Below, one piece after another: positions 14,501-26,532 of a stretch of DNA of 64,000 nt. The stretch is from the NCBI RefSeq assembly GCF_025766255.1, contig NW_026516677.1, forward strand, positions 186,001-250,000, in the 5' to 3' direction. Source of the stretch: Zychaea mexicana (taxonomy: Eukaryota > Mucoromycota > Mucoromycetes > Mucorales > Lichtheimiaceae). Positions within the stretch are counted from its first letter, which is position 1, and every line of letters begins with the position of its first letter. A program made the translations under genes and the position numbers. The notes under the pieces were generated by a model, which saw nothing but the letters and a program-made list of their open reading frames with translations, did not search any database and was not told where the DNA came from.

Positions 14501-16566
14501 TTGACGTCCTTGTCAGGTCAAGTGAGCCCAGGTAAAAAAAAAAAAAAAGAGTGGACCCGCTTAGCGAATATATACATATGCATGCTAATGTATACCTCGC
14601 ATTTTAGCCTATGCTTCAAAACTCAAGAAAGAAGCGACCAAGCGACCATCGCTGATCAAGTTCGACTCGGTGACAAAGAGGCAGAGACAGTACAATATTC
14701 TTGAATCGATCAAGAAGACGCAAAAGAAACGCGAAGAATTACAGAAGCCTCCATGTAAGCCCATTTGCTCATGCACCACTGGATTTCCTATTTTTATGGT
14801 CACTGCATTGAAGAAAAATTAACTCCGTATCTTGCATAATAGCAACCTCGTCAGGGCCTCGCCCCACGATCGAGACACATGGAATGGGCTTCAATGGCCA
14901 GCGCTTACCGACGGCGATGGAGTTGAGTCTACACAAGACGCAACGCGACCGACAGATACAACAAACGTTGATGGAACAGCGACAACTGTCTGCAGGATAT
15001 AGTCTAAACGGCCAACCAGCAAATGTAAGTTTAGAACCTGAAGATTGTTTCCTGCCTTTATCATTACAGCAAACCAAAAAAAAAAAAAGGTTATACTCGG
15101 TTTAACATGTGTGTGTGTGTGTGTGTCGGTAGATCAACCAAGTACGGCCAGTTCACCAACCTGGCCATTCACCAATGGGAGGACAGCCTCGACCACCGAT
15201 GACAGCTGTTCCAAGCACATCGATTCCATCGAACGGTGCAGTAGCAGGGGGAGTCGTAGGTATGGGTGGGATGAGTAGGCCACCCATACCTGCCTCGGCA
15301 GCAGCAGCAGCAGCAGCAAACGTTGCGCGACCTCCAACGATACCAACCACTCAGAGTGCGGCGCCGGGAACCCCACAGAGCAGATACCCAGCTGCGCAAT
15401 TGCATCTTTTGCGACAGCGTCAAATAGCTCTGGCTCAAGCAGCAGCAGCAGCGGCAGCCCAACAAGCAGGTCGACCCCCTGTGTCGGCGCCTATTCAACG
15501 GTTCGGTACTATAATGCCTGGTTCGCAGCCTCAGCCCGTGTCGCATTCACCTGTGGCAAGCTCGACGACGGATGGAATCCCAGTACAGCAGCAACAGCAG
15601 CAACAGGTGCATCCCATGTCTGCTTCACCTGGTATGCCACAACAACCACATCCTTTACCACCCCAGTCACAACCACAGCAACATCCACCCCAATCTCAGC
15701 CTCAACAACAACAACAACCGCAACCACCACCAGGCAGCGTGCCTACGCAGCAGCTACCGCAGCAGCAACAACAGCCGGGTACTATGCACGCATCGTCACC
15801 TGCGAATACACTAGCTGTCGCCGCACAATTAGTTCAGATGGGGTATCCTATCCATCAGCTAGCCCCGAACCAACAGCTCCAGTTACAACGCTATCTTGCG
15901 CAGCAGATGCAGATGCGCAATGCTGCTGCTGCTGCTGCTGCTACCCAGGCTCAAGCGCAAGCACAAGCACATGCTCAAGCACAGCAACATCAACACCAAC
16001 ACCACCAACAGGCACAACAAGCAGCCGCAGCAGCAGCAGCAGCAGCTGCCGCGGCGGCTGGTGCTTCGAACGGTATGAATGGGACTTCAGCTTCTCCTGC
16101 CATCTCCCAGTTCCCACAAATGACCGCAAGCCCAGCAATGGGCCAGTCACCACAGCAACTTGCAGCAGCAGCAGCAGCAGCTGCCGCCGCAGCCGCCGCG
16201 GCTTCGAATGGAGGTAACCAAAGCGGACTTCCTGCTGCTCTGTTAGCGGCACAACAACAGCAACATCACCACCAAGCTCTCCAGCAAAGATTCCAAGCTG
16301 CCCAATTGCAACAAGCCTTACAAATGCAACAGCAGCAGTTGCAGCAACAGCAACAACAACAACAACAACAACAACAGCATCAGGGTTCTCCTGTCACACA
16401 ACTCACTCCTCAGCAGCAACAATACCTTCAACTAATCCAGCAGCAACAGCAACAACAGCAGCAGCAGCAAAGTAGTCCTCGACAACCACAATTGCAACAA
16501 CCACCAGCACCACCACAAGGGTCACCGATGATCCAGCGAAGTCCACATGGACCACCGCATGTATGA
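11598..16566 (+). CDS. EAF1: EAF1/Vid21-like scaffold of the NuA4 histone acetyltransferase (twelve exons, 1,313 aa)
   Basis: Eaf1 (Vid21; p400-related) is the platform subunit of NuA4, which acetylates histones H4 and H2A in the nucleus. Exons: 11598-11708, 11805-11860, 11944-12123, 12239-12503, 12585-12899, 12964-13110, 13190-13309, 13375-14077, 14250-14531, 14608-14754, 14843-15024, 15133-16566; every junction is GT-AG and the phase is kept throughout. The HSA domain (about residues 345-390) reads THWDFMLDEM, then KWMRTDFREERKWKIATAYS and LAHAVMDWH; HSA binds actin/Arp4. The SANT domain (about 665-720) contains TWTEDDDLCLIQMILQYS, FNWNLITDAFN and WQCHERWKQ. The last exon is a long low-complexity tail with polyGln and polyAla blocks. 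Domain order matches fungal Vid21. The third acceptor was placed at 11943 because the nearer AG at 11918 breaks the frame. Confidence 0.9.
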
Positions 16567-17117
16567 ACACCCTTCCCGTCTTAATTTTTTTGTTTTGATC
16601 CACCTTTTTCACCAACCCGCCCCAGACCCCCGTGCCCCCGGTTCTTGTCTTTGTCTCTAAACCTTCTTTGTTTCATAATTATTATTCTCTCTCTCTTTTT
16701 TCTTTTTCGAGCGCTTCTTTTCCTTGTAACTAGTACTATATTACTATCTCCTAACCGAATTGCTTCTTCTTACAAACTATATCAAATGCAACATTCATGT
16801 TAAACTGTACTATCCAATCAAACACATGATCGTTCTGTGGAAAAAAGACACAATGAACCAACCGAAAGTTTAAAACCCTTTTTCCACGCTAAAGCACATG
16901 TAGAGGATGACACGTCCCACCTTTGCGCCACATCAAAACAAGGGATGAGAATCAAAACAAAACAAAAAAGTGTATTTAACAAGAGGAAATCAAATGGCTA
17001 AACAACGAATTCAATAAGAGAGAGAAAGCTGTATCTGTAACAATAATAGGAGAACTTTAATGGAAGGGGGGCGGTTGTGTTTGTTGTTGTTGTTGTTGTT
17101 GTGCGGGATGGAAATTT
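16567..17117. other. Convergent intergenic region
   Basis: Lies between the 3' ends of EAF1 (+) and the calcineurin-tail gene (-). It holds T-rich 3'-end sequence, a GTT/GTTG microsatellite near 17080-17101 and nothing else that I recognise. Confidence 0.5.
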
Positions 17118-17605
17118 TTACACGGCGGCAGCATCGTTTGGTTGTTCCTTTGCTTCCAACATTGCGAGGGCTATAGCGTATACGTCGATCATATACGTAG
17201 TGTGATGTAGTAATAGTAATGTCGTGTGCGAAAAGAAAGAAAGAAAAAAAAGAATTTAAATTGACACTTGGTGAACTTTAATAAACGGGGAACACAATAC
17301 GCCTTCTTTGTTGTAGTAATAATAATAATAAGAAAAGGAGGACCCTTTCACATACCTTGTCGAAGGCCTTGTTCGCCCTGTGCCAAGGTGCCGAGCGGGA
17401 GCTTGCTGCCATTCATGCGCTTGATTTCCTTGACCACCTCGGGGTTTTCGCGCAAGACCGAAAGCTGTCGTGATAATTTGCCAATGGCAATGACCTTCTT
17501 TTTGATGACCAGACGTCGCTGGCGGTTGGCAAGGATGTTTGCGGAGGGTGTGGCGTGCTCGTTGGCGAGTTCGTCTTGGTGAACGTTGATGACAGCGAGA
17601 GACAT
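17118..17605 (-). CDS. Stand-alone calcineurin A C-terminal/calmodulin-binding fragment (two exons, 100 aa)
   Basis: Calcineurin A is the Ca2+/calmodulin-activated phosphatase catalytic subunit. This gene encodes only its region downstream of the catalytic domain. Exons: 17605-17356 and 17170-17118, GT-AG, in phase, ending at TAA. It opens with MSLAVINVHQDELA, matching the end of the calcineurin B-binding helix of the family. Next is the calmodulin-binding stretch (RLVIKKKVIAIGKLSRQ then LSVLREN), then NGSKLPLGTLAQGEQGLRQA, which matches the segment after it. No phosphatase motifs precede the start. Upstream the minus strand has a TATA box, a CT-rich leader and CAT/CTA repeats, so this looks like a transcribed small gene and not a severed 3' end. 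It could titrate calmodulin or the B subunit; that is inference. Alternatives are a recent gene fragment, or upstream exons that I failed to find. Confidence 0.78.
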
Positions 17606-18813
17606 GATGATGATGATGATGTAGTAGTAGTAGTAGTAGCTAGTAGTAGTTATTAAGGTAAGAATTAAAGCGTGTGCTGAAGCGTAGAGTGTATGTGTGT
17701 GTGTGTAGAAAGAGAGAGAGAGAGAGAGAGAAAAGTATACGATAGGACAACTGAAGAAAAGAAAAAGGATTGCAGCAAAGCCGTGCCCCTTTATATATTA
17801 TCCCAACCCGTCCAACCCATCCCATCCGCAATGGCTATGTAAATCTTTCCATGTCGAATGATGGGGGAAGTTGGGGGTGTGACGGGCAAGATGGCTACGT
17901 GGAAAAGGAAAAAAGAAGAAACGATCCAGTGCTACGCTGTTCTAGAGAGAGAGAGAGAGAAATCAATGCTAACTTGGGCTTGCTTGATATGGGGGGGGAG
18001 GGAGAGTTAGAGCCAGAGAGAGAGAGAGAGAGAGAGATAAATGGCGCGCGCGCGATCATCCACGGAGAAATTATAGAAGATGCAGAATGCGCATAAGAGA
18101 AGAAAATCGTCAGGGACTATCGAAACTTCTAAGCATTCTTTTTTCTTTGCAAGTACGTACGTTTGCGCTAGAATTCGTCTTGGAGAGAGAGAGAGAGAGA
18201 GTCTCGCTGTTGTATAATCGAACTGTAGGATTCTTCGCTTCCGCACGTGTTAGCCCCGATGACACCTTCTCACTGCTTACTACCTACTACTTGTCGCTCT
18301 AACGCTACCTTGCAACAATAGCATCGTACATAAAGCGAGAAAGAAGGAGAGGGAGGCGTTGTTGTTGTTGCTGTTGGGATAATGCGGCTGCTGTGGACAA
18401 GAAGAGAGAAGCTTATTTGTCTTTCTCTTGTCTCTCTCTCTCTCTCTATCGCACTCCTTTTCCTTTGATGCAACTTGGCTTGTTATTTCTTATGAACAAC
18501 GCCTCGGAATTTCCTACGTCTCCTGCGCCTGGTCCTCCTTTTACCCCCCGCGCCCCACCTCCACCTCCCGCTCCCTTCCATCCCCTTCTTCTTCTTCAAG
18601 AAGAGAGAGAGATTTCGTCGTGAAACGCCAAATACAACAAGATGGCGAAAAAAAAAAAGAACTTGGACGACGGTATCGTGAAACACACAATCGATGGTTC
18701 CATAACAAACAATCAACAGAACATTTCCGTCCGAAAATTCCTTAAAAAGTAGAATAAGGAGGTAGGTGTTACACAAAGACAGTCCTCCCCACCCACTCCG
18801 TAGATCCCGCTTT

Positions 18814-18854
<41 letters not shown>

Positions 18855-19125
18855 CATGGGCAGGTGGTGTTGCTAATATAGCATCGTCTGTGTGTGTGTG
18901 TGTGCACCCTAGCAATAACTCGCCACAGCACACACTCACGAAAGAAAAGACTCATGCTGCTACTGTTGCTGCTAATAACGCTAACGCTAACACTTAGCAC
19001 CACCACGACAATCACGATCGGGCTTCCCGAGAACTATTCATTGTGCCGTTAGGTGTGCTGGCACATCATTTTCTTTATTTTGGCTTTTGAAACAACAAAA
19101 GATCCCATTTATCAAGTCGGTTTCA
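17606..19125. repeat. Microsatellite-rich intergenic region
   Basis: Contains many simple repeats: (CTA/TAG)n at 17622-17650, (GA)n near 17708-17730, 17944-17960, 18013-18036 and 18183-18200, (CT)n near 18430-18447, (ATA)n at 18816-18846 and (TG)n at 18890-18903. I see no coding sequence with a recognisable domain. Short Ser/Leu-rich ORFs here are translations of the repeats. Confidence 0.6.
17790..17797 (-). promoter_or_regulatory. Candidate TATA box of the calcineurin-tail gene
   Basis: TATATAAA on the minus strand, about 185 bases ahead of the start codon. It is followed by a CT-rich stretch with (CT)n and (CA)n repeats that would form the 5' leader. Confidence 0.45.
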
Positions 19126-19398
19126 ATGGAGTCGCTGCAGAGCGATAACTCATATATATGCGACAAACATTTGCAAAGAAGAGAGATATGCACGATCAAC
19201 GTAGAAAACAGCAGCGCTAGCGGATTGTTTGGTAAAGTGCGGGGGGGGGGAGGAGGAGGAGAGGAGGGCTGACACTTTTTTTTTTCTACATATGTATACT
19301 ACACGTAATATGAGCTTAGCGTTTCTTTTTTTCCATGCAGCATCGGCTTCTGTTACGAATAATTTTCATGAGGCAATCCAGGACTTTATTAGGTACAT

Positions 19399-19430
<32 letters not shown>

Positions 19431-19822
19431 TTTCTTCTTCCTCTTCTTCTCGTGGTCAAAAGGTTTCCACAAAGAAGATCAACGAGCTGTCGGTGCATCA
19501 CACAGCAGTACAAAAACTCTATTATCCACACACCAAAAATAGGTTTCTTTCTTTCTTTCTTTCTTTTTAGCTGTTCGATTGTAAGGAGTTTGTATCGTAT
19601 CCGCACCTTTTGTCCCAAAGAAACTCGCTGCAATGCATGAAACTAAGAAAGCCAAGAATAGAAGATACATATTCGACCCATGTACATATCCTCCGCATTC
19701 TTATGATAGTACATGGTATAAACTCATTGTATTTTTAGATGTACCATACATGCCCAGTGTTCTGTCACTTGCAAGAAGACGTGCCTTGCATCATTATCAA
19801 CAACAACAAGCTGCTCAATTAA
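19126..19822 (+). CDS. Hypothetical protein, possible four-exon gene (150 aa)
   Basis: I do not recognise this protein. A spliced model keeps one frame through four exons: 19126-19231, 19341-19492, 19571-19681, 19739-19822, all GT-AG, ending at TAA. It reads MESLQSDNSYICDKHLQ at the start, then NNFHEAIQDFIRYM followed by a CAG-encoded polyGln run and a Ser run, and a Cys-containing end (YHTCPVFCHLQEDVPC). The frame stays open upstream of the ATG without another start, so a further 5' exon is possible. Introns are short (46-109 bases; the 57-base one is close to the usual minimum here). Because the region is low in complexity, the model could be chance. Confidence 0.33.
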
Positions 19823-21416
19823 TTATTATAATATACGCTCTCTTCAAGCGAAATATAGCAATGATGGCGGGAAAGATAAACCACAAAGATCACCCTATGA
19901 TCATGCTAATATATACAAACTGTGGTGGGATATCCGTGGGAGGAGGAGGGGGTGGTGGCTAAGGCCCACACCATCCATCCATCCACCCATTGAGAGTTGG
20001 ACGGGGACTCAAGGCCCGATGCGGTAAATAGGGTCGGACGTTGACACTCCCATTCTTTTAACCTGTGATTCACACGTTAGGTCGGATGGCGTAAACAGTG
20101 GTCAGGGTCAAGAAAGATCATATGTCCATACATCTGAATTGTATTTTAGTAAAGTTATATGTTAACCAGAGAGCTCTCCCCCCCCCGCAGAAGTAACATT
20201 TTCATATCGCCCACCTCCCCAAATAAGTCAAAGAAAAGAGACTTGTTTTCCTTTTATTGTCTTTTTTTTGTCGGACTTGTCGATTCCAACCAATTTATCA
20301 TTAAAATTTGAAAACACAGTTTTCTTTTGTATTACTATTTGGAATGATTATGGACCAGACGGACAAACGACACTCTGACCGAGTGAACGGTATGAGCTCT
20401 ACCATGTTGATAGATGAAAGCAACTGAGCCCCCCCCCCTCCCAGAGCGAGCGGAGGATCTGTTCTTGTTGTATGTAGTACATTTTAGTTGCATGGTAAAG
20501 TTTAGTTACCGGGCTCAGCTTCGCTATTCCAACAGTGCATACAATCCCAATGCAATGCATAGTTACTACGGACTAAGACAGTAGGTCTTATTGACAGCAC
20601 GTTTTCCTTGCTGGCGCTCTATGTACGGAGTCTTTTGACTTTTTGTTGAGTTGCCCTGCTAAATATCCGCCACAGAAACTTACGTACAGTACAGTCATAT
20701 CCGACTCAGCACTTTTCAATTCCACAACACCTCCCTCCGCCGTGGATGAACTATTATAATCTGCATGTATCATTCCATGCCCTTCTCAACAACACTCAAG
20801 CGCTGTTATTTGCCACTACCTCTACTTTTTCCTCTTGTACGACTTTAATTTTTTTCCGCTTGTGTCACCTACCCCAAATTTTCATATACGATCTGTCAAA
20901 ATCATTCAGGAACCGCAAGGGAGCATCATTGCGCGCGTTTCCCATACAATAATAAACCACGACATTTTGGGATGCCGCCTGTAATTGCGCGATGTAATCT
21001 CACTGTCAAAATTCATTCTTCTGTCCGTTGTGCCCCGGCATACCAATACACTGAAGAGATATTATATTCCTGGTATAGAAACCGTGAACGGGCCCTTTTC
21101 AAGAAATAATGTCTTGGAGCCATCCATTAGGTGTGTACATCACCCAAGTTCTTTGCAAAGAGCGCTGGTTATAGAAAAGCAAGGGCAAAAAATATTCTTT
21201 TAGACGACAACGCAGGATTCGACCCTAGTACCACACCGCATGCTTTTGTGGATGGTTCTCTCTTTACTTGTACAATTGATGCGTTTCTTGTTTTTTTTTT
21301 GGTCACCTATTATACCAAAACCAAAGATTGAAATCAATACAACTCATGGCGGTCAATAATTACGAGGTTGAATTTGTTGTGATCGACCACAGACTAATTT
21401 TCGGATCGTAAAGTAA
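19823..21416. other. Intergenic, no supportable gene
   Basis: AT-rich sequence with homopolymer C runs near 20181 and 20429, a CCAT microsatellite near 19972 and short unconvincing ORFs. Confidence 0.5.
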
Positions 21417-22248
21417 CAGTGGCCGCTCGCTGTAGTGATATAAAAGCAATATGAGACTTTAATTCTATCCCTATATCGAATTATTACTATATCGAATTGT
21501 AATTGGGAGAACCTCTGGAGTTGTGTGTATTGATGATAAATGAACTCCCAAAAAGTATACTACTATCTTCCACTTTATCTTTTCGACATGTCATCCCGCC
21601 TTATTACAGCTGAAGGTAGGATTACACTACAGTATTGGCTCTAAGCGCTTCATGGATGGAATGCCACTTTTAAAAATAATACTCAAAAGCGACAATCTAC
21701 ATCCATGAAGCAGCAAAAACTACCAATTGTGTAAGCACTCTGGTAATCAATTCAGGTACGTTTATAGGGGGGGCTGATAATGTTATTGTGTATATAAAAT
21801 TTAAAGGCTTGTTTCCGATGATACGGATTATAGGTGGGTGCCAATGAACAATAGGAGAGACCTAGAGAAGTCCTCTATGAGAACAAGGAAGCACATCAAG
21901 CTACCACACAATAAAAGGGAGAGCAGAAGCAGCTATCATACTATATGAGCGAAATCTTAAACACTAAAGACGATCTAAACTCAAAAAAGAAGCGTATAAG
22001 CTAGATGCTGAAAATGTTAAACAGTGCAAACAACTAGTCTATTTTTTTCCCTTTTTTTCAATATATATGATATTACCTGTTGGTACGCTCGATTTAATAT
22101 TATATCTATTGGCATATATCGCATAGCGCAATGGCGTAGTATAACATAGTGATGATTTCCAGCTTGATTTGATTTGGATCCCAAAAACCCATCACTATAT
22201 ATATCGAGATATTACTATATCAAATAGCACTCTAGCGAGCGGCCACTG
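21417..22248. mobile_element. Non-autonomous Tc1/mariner-type element (832 bp)
   Basis: The ends form a terminal inverted repeat: CAGTGGCCGCTCGCT at 21417-21431, and its complement AGCGAGCGGCCACTG at 22234-22248, with weaker matching inward (AGTGATAT versus AGTGCTAT). A TA follows the right end; the left end has AA, so one flank may have mutated. The interior is AT-rich with no transposase ORF. CAGT-type ends with a TA target are typical of the Tc1/mariner group. Confidence 0.65.
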
Positions 22249-23613
22249 TACGAATAACTCACTATTAGCAGTTTTTCTTGGGTGATGGCAGTTGTTTCTA
22301 ACAACCACACTACAGTAGTCATTCTTCAGATAGTGAGCAGTAGAGGCTCAAAGAACAAATAAACCTTTTCTTTTCTTCGGTGGATGCGTGTGGCCTCAAT
22401 TTCAGTCACGGTCTCCTTTCCGTTTCGAGCTTGAATATGTTCGCCAAATCGTTTTAGATGTAAGGGAAAAGCATTATGAATTGTCCCAAAATAAATGTAG
22501 ACCCAACAAAAATAGTGTCAGTTTTTCGCACTGCGTGTGTGCATTAGATGAGTAAATAACGAAAAAAAAAACAATGTTAGTGACGAGAGAAGCTAACTTT
22601 CCGCGCGCGAGCAGCGTTCCTCTTTTTCTCTGCATAGGGTGGCGCGCTCTGCCTTCGAGCAAGATAAGTTTAAAAACAAATGCTTTTTTTAAAATAAACA
22701 TTGTTATGCCTACTCCTACATAATTTACGGCCTGCGGCTTATGTTTAATTCTTTTTCCGGCTTCTTTGCTTCATGTCAATACTTACTTAGCTTACTTGCT
22801 TTGTAGTTATTTTAAAATAGCATGTGATATATTATGTGAAGAGCGGCCGATACTGTAGTATGTACTGCCGGATACACACAAACGAAGAAAGAAGCTCATG
22901 GTAGTATAGTAGTACATGTTTATGTCAGAAAAGGTTTAAGGAAGTAACCCAGCATTTACATAATCATCGAGTGATTTATTTCTACAGGATTGATACTGTA
23001 CTCTTCACTTAGTATGGAGCTTTTTTTTTTGTTAAAAAAAGCGATAGGTGGTATGGTCGCCTATTAATAAAGTGCATATGCACATTTACAGTGTGTAGTA
23101 CATTTCACTTCTCGAAGATGAAGGCATTTATCCGCTTCATTAGCTATTGCTTCTTATGGAGACAGAGAATTTCATCTTGCTTTGATAATATAGGAGCGGG
23201 CATGTCAAGACAGTACATATTTACAGTATTTTCATTCTATCGCGATCATATACTGTATGTAATGCTCCACTGCTATACGATACTCTCTATCTTGTTTTAG
23301 CACTGAGCAAGTAATTAATCGATGCACTCAAGTCGTCTAATTATATATTAATCTTTAGCGCTCATCTGCAAGCTGTTAACAATACAACCTATGTCCAATG
23401 CAGCTTCTCTAATAAAAACAACCGTTATGATGCATACAGGTTCAGTTTTTAAAGATAGCTAGCTGTGCATGACATAATATCACAACACCATTGCGGCGGT
23501 TGAAATTCAACGGACAAATAACTGTTACGGTGCCCGGCAGATCCTGTTATATACACGACATTCAGCGTCTCTCTCTTTTTTTCTTCCTGTTGTGTACACT
23601 TGATTACAAAAAA
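22249..23613. other. Intergenic, no supportable gene
   Basis: AT-rich. The final ~100 bases (TCTCTC runs, TGTGTACAC) probably form the leader of the gene starting at 23614. Confidence 0.45.
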
Positions 23614-24595
23614 ATGGCGCAATCTCTCTCTTTTGCCGAGGTGAGTAGCAAGTTATAACCTTTTTTTCTCTCTTTCAAAGCAAACATAGTTCTACCCATG
23701 CTTTATCTGAAAAAGACTTTAAAATCATATAGCTAAGCTTCGCAATCGATCCAAGCTCTGCCAAGAACATCAAAGAAGTAAGCGAGCAACGTGATGATCT
23801 CCTGTGGGTACTACCCCATTCTTCGACAAAAGTGAAGAATAACTCATATCTCTTTTTCAATGTTAAAAGTCAAAACCACTATGTGAGAACATTTTTGATG
23901 TGCCGCGATCTGAACTTTTCGAAACATACGAACGATTACGGCAGGCATTCTGGACGGATACACCGATTGTTGCTGTAGGCACAACAGCAACAACAACAAC
24001 AAAATATACTACACCTACAACAAGCAGCTATAATATTAATAATGATATTGAAATGATACCCACATCAGCTTCACCCACGAAACGTCAATTAAGTGAACCA
24101 GAAACCCCACAACAGTCTTCATTTGGCAAGCGTCGACGCGTCGACAGCAGCTCAGCAACAGAATTATCGCTCAAACCCACGATACAGCCACAAAACCAAC
24201 AACAACAACAACTGTGCGCGTCTGCCGTAATACCTTCTTTGATGACACTATGGGGATTAAAGCGTATCATGATACAACAGCTACGATGTAGTCTGCCAAG
24301 TAAGTCATCGTCTATCAGATAAACAAACAACACACGCCGGATCCATGTAGATGTGAAGCTCAAAGAACATATAATTGAACGAAATGTATCGGTTACTTAT
24401 GTGTGTTGCATGTTTATGTGTAATGATATGGTAGGCTACGACGAAACCAAGATGACGATGGTTATCGAACAATGCGACCAACAATGTAACCAGGAACAAA
24501 AACAACATCTGAAACAGTATATGGAACCCATTCTGATCGCCACGCGACGGCATTGTCCAGCATTGGAAGAAGCATTGAAAAGATGGCAGCGATAG
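23614..24595 (+). CDS. Uncharacterised protein, five exons, about 230 aa
   Basis: Unrecognised. Model exons: 23614-23640, 23733-23807, 23888-24299, 24351-24385, 24452-24595; GT-AG with phases agreeing. The N-terminus reads MAQSLSFAE, then FAIDPSSAKNIKEVSEQRDD and NIFDVPRSELFETYERLRQA, probably helical. A middle Thr/Asn/Pro-rich linker contains a basic patch (FGKRRRVDSSS) that resembles a nuclear localisation signal. The C-terminus is a Gln-rich amphipathic helix (EQCDQQCNQEQKQHLKQYME, ALEEALKRWQR). The last intron is uncertain: reading straight through also stays open and gives about 252 aa. The overall form suggests a small nuclear complex subunit, but no function can be assigned. Its 3' end faces the next gene with 51 bp between stop codons. 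Confidence 0.65.
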
Positions 24596-24646
24596 TAATA
24601 GTTATAGTAACAACTATTTTTATTATTATTGTCAAGTGTGCTGTTC

Positions 24647-26019
24647 TTATTGTTGTTTCTGGCTGTGTTTCGAAAAGAAGCTATGAATGGATTGGCGTTT
24701 GCTGTTATTGTTGCTGTTGGGTGATGTACTGGCAATATTGGTAAACGATGCATGGTGCCGAAGTACGTTATTGCTGCTGTAATTCTTTTCTGATCGCGGA
24801 GGCGATGACAACGACGTAGAAGACGGCCGGCGACCTCCTGTATCGCAACTGTTATTAGCACCTGGCTCGTGTTGGAACTTGTCCAGATCATCCTGCAAGT
24901 GTTTGCGTAATTCGTCTCGGTCTAGTAAGCCTGGTACTGTTGATGGTGGTCGAGGAAAGTCGGGTGCTGCCGGTGTTGAAGCAGACGTAACGGTATCACC
25001 AATGCTACGGTAATCCGAGAATAAACCCAACGGCCGAGAATCCATGGGCAAGCTTGAGACGGACGACAACAAGGAATCTGCTGTTGGATCGACAATGTTG
25101 GTTGAAGCTGCAGCACTGCTGGACACTGGAATAGATGAAGATTGGAGTGCATAATCGCTGATGATACGCTGATGATCATCCGTCAGGATATTCGTGGATG
25201 GTGGTGAATGGGGTGATAGTAACTGTGATGGGCGGTGCTGTTGTTCCTCAATGCCGCCTTTCCATTCCCGTTGCTTCCGTCGTGCTTCTTCGAATAATGC
25301 GAACCAATTGGTCGGCACCTCGACTTGCAAATACCGTGTCCATAGGTGTACTGGGGGATTGCCGGCTTCATCAAATGCGTCAAATGCTTCAAAGTCCCCG
25401 GGAAGGAATCTAGACATACAGCATTGTTATGATATGATTTAGAAAGTGTGACCTTGTACATTTAGTCTGTAAATAGCATATGTATCCTTAGGTAATCAAT
25501 TTTACCTTGCTTCCGACCATCGTAATGGCGTTGCTTCAGATCCTATAATACAATACAGAAGTGAACACATTTTTAGTTTCTTGTTGTCGGCTTTTAGTAA
25601 ATTACATAAGCACTGTATATACGTGTATGCTACTTACTAAGAATCGAGAAGCAACACATTTCGTCATCCCATCCTATAGTTGGAGTGTTATAGGCAAATC
25701 AAAAATTTTCTCACATAGCACAAAGGATAATCATAGATTTCAGAGACGCGCTAGTATGTCCAAGTGTATCACTGTCGGGTACAATAAACAAAAACAAACC
25801 TTCAAACAATGTCACCGAGACACGATTGATCTTGACAATGTACAATGACCCTTGCAACAAATCGTCGTGATGAACCGAATCTAATGACGCCAAACTTTTT
25901 GGCTTTGTGCTGTGTTTCTTGTCGTAGTGTGCTGCCGAGGTTTGCCAACGTGCCAGTCGTTGAAGGGTAGATGATTTTTTATTCATATTATAATTGCTGC
26001 CGCTACCACCGTCGACCAT
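24647..26019 (-). CDS. Uncharacterised Ser-rich protein, three exons, 339 aa
   Basis: Unrecognised. Exons on the minus strand: 26019-25800, 25542-25506, 25409-24647; GT-AG and phases agree. The N-terminal ~140 residues look folded: SSTLQRLARWQ, DDLLQGSLYIVKINRVSVTL, then GSEATPLRWSEARFLPGDFE and HLWTRYLQVEVPTNWFALFE. The rest is Ser/Pro/Asn-rich and probably disordered, with candidate phosphorylation patches (SSLPMDSRPLGLFSDYRS) and a basic end (SKRQSIHSFFSKHSQKQQ). The WTRYLQVEVPTNWFALF block is the most diagnostic piece for a search. Convergent with the gene at 23614-24595. Confidence 0.72.
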
Positions 26020-26532
26020 GACCGGTGCTGTAATATTGATGGAAAAGAGAAGAATAAAAAGAGAGAAGGAAAAAGAAGTTATGATATACTGTTGCGAAAA
26101 GAGAGATCATCGATCTTTCAATATGTTAAATTTGGTGTCACTCATTGTATTACATATGCTCTCTCTACTGCTGCTGCACCCAGCAGAGAGCCAGGCGTGG
26201 CGATTTCTACCAGTTTCCTTATCTGGGTCCAAGCATTTTCTCACATGTGAAATGTTGCATTTCAATGTATCAGCAAACAAGATCGACACAGAGCGCTTCT
26301 TTGTTGCTTTTCCCTGGTGGAAACACATCCATTTTTGGCTTTTATCGAAAGAAGACTGACATATAATTACTTTATATGTCTGACTATATGTATATACTGT
26401 AGTGGGTGTAAACAAAGGTGATATGATAGCGACAGAAACACATCTACAGTATACGCTAAAGTATACGCTTAAGTAGACCGAGAGAAAACATACATTGTCA
26501 ACAATAGTAACAACAACAATTCACACTTACCG

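Noticed and set aside
15941..16252. Leu-rich minus-strand ORF in the EAF1 tail
   Set aside because: Antisense of polyGln/polyAla repeats (CAG/GCA read as CTG/TGC).
18943..19051. ATG followed by a Leu/Thr run that looks like a signal peptide, ahead of the 19.1-kb gene
   Set aside because: The ORF ends at TAG after 32 codons and no donor joins it in phase to the next exon; the Leu/Thr run is a CTG/CTAACG repeat.
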